Under the pieces are notes generated by a model. It searched no databases. It was given only the letters and a program-made list of their open reading frames with translations, and was not told the DNA's origin. Source: QHWK01 sp035315685 (GTDB lineage: Bacteria > Acidobacteriota > Vicinamibacteria > Vicinamibacterales > CAVVIG01). Taken from it: a DNA stretch of 5,111 bases. This document shows positions 1 to 3,707 of the stretch, in pieces. Numbering within the stretch: position 1 is the stretch's first letter; every line of letters begins with the position of its first letter. Location: assembly GCA_035315685.1 (NCBI GenBank), contig DATFXR010000443.1, positions 1-5,111 on the forward strand, given 5' to 3'. Both the position numbers and the translations under genes were made by a program.

Positions 1-203
1 GCAACCGCTGCGGCGAACGGCCCTACCGGCGCGGGATCCACGGCGTGGTAGGTCCCGGCGACGACAACCCGCCGGCCGGTCGCTGGATCGTCGCGTCGAT
101 CGAAGGCGCCGGACGGAAGGATCCACGTGAGCGCCGCCGCCGCGGCGACGCCGGCGAGCAGCAGAATCAGCGGGTGAGGAAGCTCGAGTCTCGAGAACGG
201 CAT
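1..203 (-). CDS. N-terminal fragment of a YfcC/DcuC-like membrane transporter (runs off the left edge)
   Basis: The minus strand opens with ATG at 203 and stays open to base 1, giving 67 codons that begin MPFSRLELPHPLILLLAGVA. Residues about 11-29 form a hydrophobic, alanine/leucine-rich first membrane segment. It is followed by TWILPSGAFDR, then a GRRVVVAGTYHAVDP stretch and a proline-rich turn. This order (first helix, W-x-(V/L)-P-x-G-x-(F/Y)-(D/E), a short periplasmic-type loop with G-(T/S)-(Y/F)) resembles the N-terminus of the YfcC / C4-dicarboxylate anaerobic carrier family (PF03606 type) of inner-membrane transporters of dicarboxylates or amino acids. The substrate cannot be told from this fragment. 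No strong ribosome binding site precedes the ATG; a GTG three codons upstream is a possible alternative start. The gene diverges from the DUF4145-like gene across 134 bp. Most of the protein lies outside the window, so the family call is moderate. Confidence 0.65.
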   Translation of the reverse strand, partial: MPFSRLELPHPLILLLAGVAAAAALTWILPSGAFDRRDDPATGRRVVVAGTYHAVDPAPVGPFAAAV

Positions 204-325
204 CGGGCCCACAGCTTGACACTTTTGTGCGTCCGCTGCGCGTTTTGAAAGGGCGCCGCGTGGTCCCGCGTGCAAATCCGTTTCGATCTGACACCAATCG
301 GGCGGCGAGCATTTTGTAGACAGAC

Positions 326-331
326 GTGGAG
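326..331 (+). promoter_or_regulatory. Ribosome binding site that decides the start at 338
   Basis: GTGGAG, with core GGAG at 328-331, lies 6 nt before the ATG at 338, an ideal Shine-Dalgarno spacing. The GTG at 326 is itself an in-frame possible start, but it overlaps this site and has no ribosome binding site of its own. I therefore read 326-331 as the ribosome binding site and 338 as the start. Confidence 0.6.
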
Positions 332-337
332 CCGACC

Positions 338-835
338 ATGCCCGAACCCATCGAAATCGAAGGCGACCGTACGCCGGCGCCGCGCTTCCTCGTCGTCGAT
401 CCTCGCGTACCGGAACCGGTGCGGCAGCTGCTCGAGGAAGCGGACGGCTGCCTGAACATGGCGTTCAGCGTCGGCGGCAGCGCCTGCGCACGCCGCGCGA
501 TCTGGAAGACCCTCGAGGTCGAGGGCGTCCAGGAAGACGACTTCGTCGCCAGCCTCCACGCGCTTGCGCAGAAGCACGAAGGGCTGCCGCCGACGCTGTT
601 CCGCGTCATCGAACTGCTCGGCGCGGGCGACGATCCGCTGCACGTGGACGCGCTGAAGGCGCTGCTCGCGACCTTCAAGGGCGTGCTGTACGAGATCTAC
701 GTGCTCGGTGAAGAGCGCGCCGAGAGCATGGCCTACGTGTCGAAGCTGCTCCAGGCGCTCGATCGCGCGGCGGTGCCACAGAAGAACATCGCGAAGGCCC
801 GGCCCGCGACGTTTCAGCCGCGGCCAAAACAGTGA
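338..835 (+). CDS. Conserved hypothetical protein, divergent DUF4145-like
   Basis: A 165-residue soluble protein with no signal peptide or membrane segment. Residues 28-62 form an amphipathic helix region, EEADGCLNMAFSVGGSACARRAIWKTLE, which looks like the DUF4145 pattern in which a small-residue helix ends in a (L/A)RRALE-type motif (here ARRAIWKTLE, 51-60). It is followed by a predicted helix around ASLHALAQK, a LPPTLFRVIELLGAGDDP turn (84-100), and a closing helix HVDALKALLATFKGVLYEIYV (102-122), again in the order DUF4145 would give. The tail from about 145 is basic and proline-rich (KARPATFQPRPKQ). DUF4145 has no settled biochemical role; members occur alone or fused to restriction-type and nucleic-acid proteins. 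No partner is visible here. The stop lies only 3 bp before a large palindrome that could end its transcript. That it is a real gene is well supported by GC3 bias; the family assignment is tentative. Confidence 0.75.
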   Translation: MPEPIEIEGDRTPAPRFLVVDPRVPEPVRQLLEEADGCLNMAFSVGGSACARRAIWKTLEVEGVQEDDFVASLHALAQKHEGLPPTLFRVIELLGAGDDPLHVDALKALLATFKGVLYEIYVLGEERAESMAYVSKLLQALDRAAVPQKNIAKARPATFQPRPKQ

Positions 836-838
836 AGG

Positions 839-957
839 CTGTCAATGGCTGATGGCTCATGGCTTATGGCTATGGCTAATGGCTGAACGGTGGGGGTATT
901 CCACCAACCTTAGCCATCAGGCATAGCCATTAGCCATCAGCCCTCAGCCATTGACAG
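839..957. repeat. 119-bp near-palindrome built of ATGGCT heptamer-period arrays
   Basis: The left arm carries ATGGCT at 845, 852, 859, 866, 872 and 879. The right arm carries the complement AGCCAT at 912, 919 (variant AGGCAT), 925, 932, 939 (variant AGCCCT) and 946. Gaps between units are one variable base, except for one zero gap between the fourth and fifth unit of each arm, so the arms match exactly in layout. The termini, 839-850 and 946-957, are perfect 12-bp complements (CTGTCAATGGCT). Over the outer 46 positions I count 41 matches by eye. The centre closes with GGTGG (889-893) and CCACC (901-905) around a 7-nt loop. As RNA it would be one long hairpin. It fills most of the 150-bp gap between two plus-strand genes and starts 3 bp after a stop codon, so it could terminate or stabilise the upstream transcript. 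No U-run follows, so it is not a standard intrinsic terminator. It could equally be a small mobile or slippage-made element. Confidence 0.9.
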
Positions 958-985
958 ATTCTCACTCACAATAGACGCTCTGAGC

Positions 986-1612
986 ATGCGAAGAGCGTCT
1001 ATCGTTATCTTGTTGGTCGCCACCGCCATCACGGTACCACGCGCGGCGGCGCCGAACTGGCACGTCACCGCTATGGTGGCCGAAAGCTGCAGCTGCACGA
1101 TCTCGTGTCCGTGCAACTTCGGCGGCAACCCGAATCGCAACCCGTGCGAAGGCAACCGCGTCATCGCGATCAAGACGGGCCACTACGAGGACGTCGATCT
1201 CGCCGGCGTCACGCTTCTGGTCACGTTCACCATGCGCGACTGGTCGAAAATCTACGTCAGCGACAAGGTCAGCGACAGGCAGATGGCGGCGGTCGAAGCA
1301 CTGCTGCCGATCGCCTTCGCCGGCTTCCATCGCGGCATGCTCTCCTTCACGAAGGCGCCGATTACCATGGACATCACCGAGAAGAAAGTGACGTTCTCGG
1401 GCCCTGAATCTGCCGTGGAGATGGACGTGATGACCGGCCTCGGCGGCAAGCCGGTGAAGATCAGCAACCTGCCAAACCCGGCCTACCAGGACTACACGCA
1501 GTACAAGTCGGTGTCACACACGCATGCAAGCGAGAAAGCGAAGTGGAGCCATTCAGGCACCAACGGCTTCACCTCGACCATGGATGTGGGGAGTGAGCAA
1601 ATTAAGAATTAA
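986..1612 (+). CDS. Secreted DUF1326-family protein with a cysteine cluster
   Basis: A 208-residue protein. Residues 1-22 (MRRASIVILLVATAITVPRA-AA) look like a Sec signal peptide with cleavage after AAA, so the mature protein starts near PNWHVTAMVAES. The family mark is C35-S-C37-x3-C41-P-C43-N-F followed by C54, the (E/D)xCxC...CPCxF...C pattern of DUF1326 (PF07040). It continues with the G-H-Y-E-D-V-D-L-A-G-V stretch (65-75) and a closing YKSVSH...KWSHSGTNGF segment. DUF1326 has no established function; the cysteines suggest metal binding or redox chemistry, which is inference. Histidines 178, 180 and 189 near the C-terminus might add ligands. The ATG at 986 gives a clean signal peptide, though no strong ribosome binding site is seen. 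The final residues I-K-N and the TAA stop are encoded by the first ATTAAGA units of the downstream repeat, so the native C-terminus may have been altered. It converges on the GGT gene. Confidence 0.88.
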   Translation: MRRASIVILLVATAITVPRAAAPNWHVTAMVAESCSCTISCPCNFGGNPNRNPCEGNRVIAIKTGHYEDVDLAGVTLLVTFTMRDWSKIYVSDKVSDRQMAAVEALLPIAFAGFHRGMLSFTKAPITMDITEKKVTFSGPESAVEMDVMTGLGGKPVKISNLPNPAYQDYTQYKSVSHTHASEKAKWSHSGTNGFTSTMDVGSEQIKN

Positions 1613-1705
1613 GAATTAAGAATTAAAAAGTAAGAATTAAGAATTCGGCGACACGCTGCGACCCCCGGTCACGCATTCTTAATTCTTAATTCCCAATTCT
1701 TAATT
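1600..1705. repeat. Inverted tandem heptamer element (ATTAAGA/TCTTAAT) between convergent genes
   Basis: The left arm is six contiguous heptamers from 1601 to 1642 (ATTAAGA three times, ATTAAAA, AGTAAGA, ATTAAGA) plus a partial ATT. The right arm is four heptamers from 1677 to 1704 (TCTTAAT twice, the variant TCCCAAT, TCTTAAT), the reverse complement. A GC-rich centre of about 30 bp (1646-1674) separates them. The arms can pair in several registers because the units are tandem. AT content is very high against GC-rich flanks. The period of 7 is not a multiple of 3 and the word contains TTAA, so the array gives TAA stops in all six frames. It lies between the DUF1326 gene, whose stop it supplies, and the end of ggt, 9 bp away. 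A bidirectional terminator role is likely but not shown; the long runs of A/T on either side of a hairpin are compatible with it. Confidence 0.9.
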
Positions 1706-1713
1706 GCCGGCGA

Positions 1714-3402
1714 TCAGTACCCGGCCGCCTTCCCAGCCCCTGACCGTCCATCCGATCCACCCTGCAGCCACCCGCCGTCGCTGACGATGGCGGCGACCTG
1801 TGCGATGACGACGCCGGACGCGTAGTCCACGTCGTAGCCGTGCGCCTCGAGCAGCGCGACGGTATCGGGTGAGATGCCGCGCTCGAGGGACAACCTGTCC
1901 GGCAGCCATTGATGATGGAAGCGCGGCGCGTCGATGGCGTCCTGCACGTTCATCCCGAAGTCGACGACGTTCAGGATGACCTGGAGCACTGCCGTCGGAA
2001 TCCGCGAACCGCCGGGTGCGCCGGCCGTCATGAACAGCTTGCCGTTCCTGACGAGGATCGTCGGCGACATCGACGACAACGGTCGCTTGCCCGGAGCGAT
2101 CGCGTTGGCCTCGCCCTGCACCAGGCCGAACATGTTCGGCGAGCCCGGCTTGGCCGAGAAGTCATCCATCTCGTTGTTCAGCAGGAAGCCCAGTCCTGGC
2201 ACGGTGATGCCGTTGCCGTAGCCGCCGTTGAGCGTGTAGGTGACCGCGACTGCGTTGCCCTCCGCGTCGACGACCGTGTAGTGCGTCGTCTGCATCTGCT
2301 CGCTGCCAACCGGACGGCCCGGGTTGACCTGATCGCTGGGCGTCGCGCGCTCAGCGTCGATCGAAGCGCGCAGCTTCGCGTGATACGCGGGATCCAGCAA
2401 GCCCTTGAGCGGCACTTTCACGAAGTCGGGATCGCCCAGGTAGGTGTTGCGATCCGCGTATGCGCGACGCATCGCCTCGGCCGCCCAGTGAATCGCAGAC
2501 GCCGATCCCGCGCCGGTCTTTTCGTAGTTCGTGCCCTCGAGAATACCCATCATCTCGAGAATCGCGGTGCCGCCCGAGCTCGACGGCGGCGCGGTGATGA
2601 CCGTGTACTCCTTGTATTTTCCGGTGAGCGGCGTGCGCTCGATCGCCTTGTAGTTCCGCAAATCGTTCCGGGTGATCAGGCCGCCGTGCCTGGCCATCTC
2701 GTCGGCGAATTTTTTCGCCGTCTCGCCCTCGTAGAATTCGCCCGGGCCGTTCTTCGCAATCCGCTCGAGCGTCTGCGCGAGCTCCGGTTGCGTGAGTGTT
2801 TCGCCGACGTCGAAGAACGCGCCGTCCTTCTGGAAGATCCGCTTCGATTCGGGCGAGCTGACCAGGCTGCGCGATCCCTTCAGCGATTCCGAGAGCGCGT
2901 AGGACACCGGGAAACCCTTCCGCGCGAGCTCGACCGCCGGCGCGAGACTCTCGGCCCAGGTGCGCGTGCCGTACTTCGTGACCGCCATCTCGAAGCCGCG
3001 GACGGTGCCCGGCACGCCCGACGATCGCCAGCCCTCGATGCTGTCGCGCGTGAGATTGCCTTTCGCGTCGAGATACATGTCGCGCGACGCCTGCTCCGGC
3101 GCGCGCTCGCGGAAATCGATGAACGTCGTCCGCCCATCGGCGAACCGAATCAGCATGAAGCCGCCGCCGCCGATGTTGCCGGCAAACGGGTGCGTGACGG
3201 CCATCGCAAAACCGACGGCGACGGCGGCGTCGACGGCGTTGCCGCCTTTCTGCAAGACGGACACGCCGACATCGGCCGCGATCGACTCCATCGCCACGAC
3301 CATCCCGTGCCTGGCCCGCAGCGGCTGACGGGTCGCCTGCAGCGGAGCGACGGACAGAGCGGTCAGGACGACGGCGAAGGTGACCATGACGGCGCGCTTC
3401 AT
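1714..3402 (-). CDS. ggt: Gamma-glutamyltransferase / glutathione hydrolase, secreted
   Basis: A complete 562-residue proenzyme of the N-terminal nucleophile family that hydrolyses or transfers the gamma-glutamyl group of glutathione and related peptides, normally in the periplasm or outside the cell. Residues 1-23 (MKRAVMVTFAVVLTALSVAPLQA) are a Sec signal peptide. The large subunit shows GGNAVDAAVAVGFAM (53-67), the GGGGF loop and FIDFRERAP, where R98 matches E. coli Arg114, which holds the substrate carboxylate. Self-cleavage is expected before Thr372 (TTHYTVVD), the catalytic nucleophile, giving a 371-residue precursor part and a 191-residue small subunit. Also present are N392, D414, S443-S444 (PLSSMSPT) and G464-G465 (PGGSR), all matching E. 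coli residues at a constant offset of 19. The lid loop (about 419-430) is kept, as in glutathione-cleaving GGTs. The protein ends in AAGY, as usual. A -10-like TAGAAT lies just before the ATG. Nothing is missing, so it should be active. Confidence 0.97.
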   Translation of the reverse strand: MKRAVMVTFAVVLTALSVAPLQATRQPLRARHGMVVAMESIAADVGVSVLQKGGNAVDAAVAVGFAMAVTHPFAGNIGGGGFMLIRFADGRTTFIDFRERAPEQASRDMYLDAKGNLTRDSIEGWRSSGVPGTVRGFEMAVTKYGTRTWAESLAPAVELARKGFPVSYALSESLKGSRSLVSSPESKRIFQKDGAFFDVGETLTQPELAQTLERIAKNGPGEFYEGETAKKFADEMARHGGLITRNDLRNYKAIERTPLTGKYKEYTVITAPPSSSGGTAILEMMGILEGTNYEKTGAGSASAIHWAAEAMRRAYADRNTYLGDPDFVKVPLKGLLDPAYHAKLRASIDAERATPSDQVNPGRPVGSEQMQTTHYTVVDAEGNAVAVTYTLNGGYGNGITVPGLGFLLNNEMDDFSAKPGSPNMFGLVQGEANAIAPGKRPLSSMSPTILVRNGKLFMTAGAPGGSRIPTAVLQVILNVVDFGMNVQDAIDAPRFHHQWLPDRLSLERGISPDTVALLEAHGYDVDYASGVVIAQVAAIVSDGGWLQGGSDGRSGAGKAAGY

Positions 3403-3409
3403 ATCAGCG

Positions 3410-3415
3410 ATTCTA
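3410..3415 (-). promoter_or_regulatory. Candidate -10 element for ggt, leaderless position
   Basis: On the minus strand TAGAAT (5 of 6 to TATAAT) ends 7 nt before the ggt ATG, so transcription would start at or next to the A of the start codon. No convincing -35 box is seen. An AAGGA a little further upstream would be too far for a good ribosome binding site, which also favours a leaderless transcript. This is inference from spacing only. Confidence 0.4.
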
Positions 3416-3443
3416 TCCTTAGCCGCTGCTTATCGCATGCGCG

Positions 3444-3449
3444 CATAAT
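3444..3449 (+). promoter_or_regulatory. Candidate -10 element for the 76-residue gene, leaderless position
   Basis: CATAAT (5 of 6 to TATAAT) ends 6 nt before the ATG at 3456, so the predicted transcript would begin at the start codon. It overlaps a 10-bp perfect palindrome, ATGCGCGCAT (3437-3446), which could be an operator or chance. No clear -35 is seen. Confidence 0.35.
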
Positions 3450-3455
3450 GGGCGT

Positions 3456-3686
3456 ATGCATCACGATCCCGACGTCCGGCCGATGGAAGATTTGATGGCC
3501 CATCTCGAGCAGCTTCTGATGGACGATTTCATCCGTATGAGTGGCCACGATCCGGCGCGCATCCACGAGTTGCCGGCCGCCGAGCGCGACGTGCTCCTCC
3601 GGCACGCGACCGCGTACGCGGCGGCGAAGCTCGCCGAAGTCGAGTCGCGCGCGCACTACGTGCACGAGATTCACGGCGGCCACTGA
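3456..3686 (+). CDS. Small histidine-rich hypothetical protein
   Basis: A 76-residue protein I do not recognise. Third codon positions are strongly G/C, which supports real coding over the overlapping minus-strand frame. Ten of 76 residues are histidine: H2, H3, H16, H31, H37, H50, and four in the last nine residues (HYVHEIHGGH). Two probable amphipathic helices are visible, about 10-29 (MEDLMAHLEQLLMDDFIRMS) and 41-68 (AAERDVLLRHATAYAAAKLAEVESRAH), joined by GHDPARIHELP. There is no signal peptide, membrane segment or cysteine. The histidines could bind a metal, but nothing proves it. A second in-frame ATG at 3483 is a possible start; 3456 is preferred because CATAAT lies at leaderless spacing before it. 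It diverges from ggt, and its stop is 21 bp before the next plus-strand gene, so co-transcription with the amidase fusion is possible. Confidence 0.72.
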   Translation: MHHDPDVRPMEDLMAHLEQLLMDDFIRMSGHDPARIHELPAAERDVLLRHATAYAAAKLAEVESRAHYVHEIHGGH

Positions 3687-3693
3687 CGTCGGA

Positions 3694-3699
3694 TAGTAT
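3694..3699 (+). promoter_or_regulatory. Candidate -10 element for the amidase-fusion gene, leaderless position
   Basis: TAGTAT (4 of 6 to TATAAT, with both T-A and final T kept) ends 8 nt before the GTG at 3708. It lies in the 21-bp gap after the preceding stop. There is no useful ribosome binding site before the GTG (the only GGA is 14 nt away), so a leaderless transcript is plausible. There is no obvious -35. Confidence 0.33.
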
Positions 3700-3707
3700 C
3701 CGGCGCT

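Noticed and set aside
216..221. TTGACA as a -35 box for the DUF4145-like gene
   Set aside because: The hexamer is perfect, but the sequence 16-18 nt downstream is CGCGTT-like, not a -10 box.
167..643. Minus-strand open frame of 158 codons
   Set aside because: Overlaps both the transporter start and the DUF4145-like gene in other frames; arginine-rich composition and no recognisable motif.
708..926. Plus-strand frame reading from the DUF4145-like gene into the palindrome
   Set aside because: It overlaps a well-supported gene in another frame, and its C-terminal half is only translated repeat words.
845..951. CRISPR array from the ATGGCT repeats
   Set aside because: Units are 6-7 nt with one-base gaps and reverse orientation halfway; there are no spacer-length unique sequences and no cas genes.
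951..956. TTGACA as a -35 box for the DUF1326 gene
   Set aside because: It is the outer end of the palindrome's right arm (the mirror of TGTCAA on the left), and no -10 hexamer lies at 16-18 nt spacing.
2703..2720. Perfect 7-bp stem with TTTT loop (CGGCGAA...TTCGCCG) as a terminator or REP
   Set aside because: It lies inside ggt and encodes the ordinary KKFADE segment; the symmetry follows from AAA-AAA-TTC-GCC codons and is likely chance.
1909..3495. Plus-strand open frame of 528 codons
   Set aside because: It is the antisense shadow of ggt: arginine-rich, low-complexity translation with no family features, while the minus strand encodes a complete GGT with every catalytic residue.
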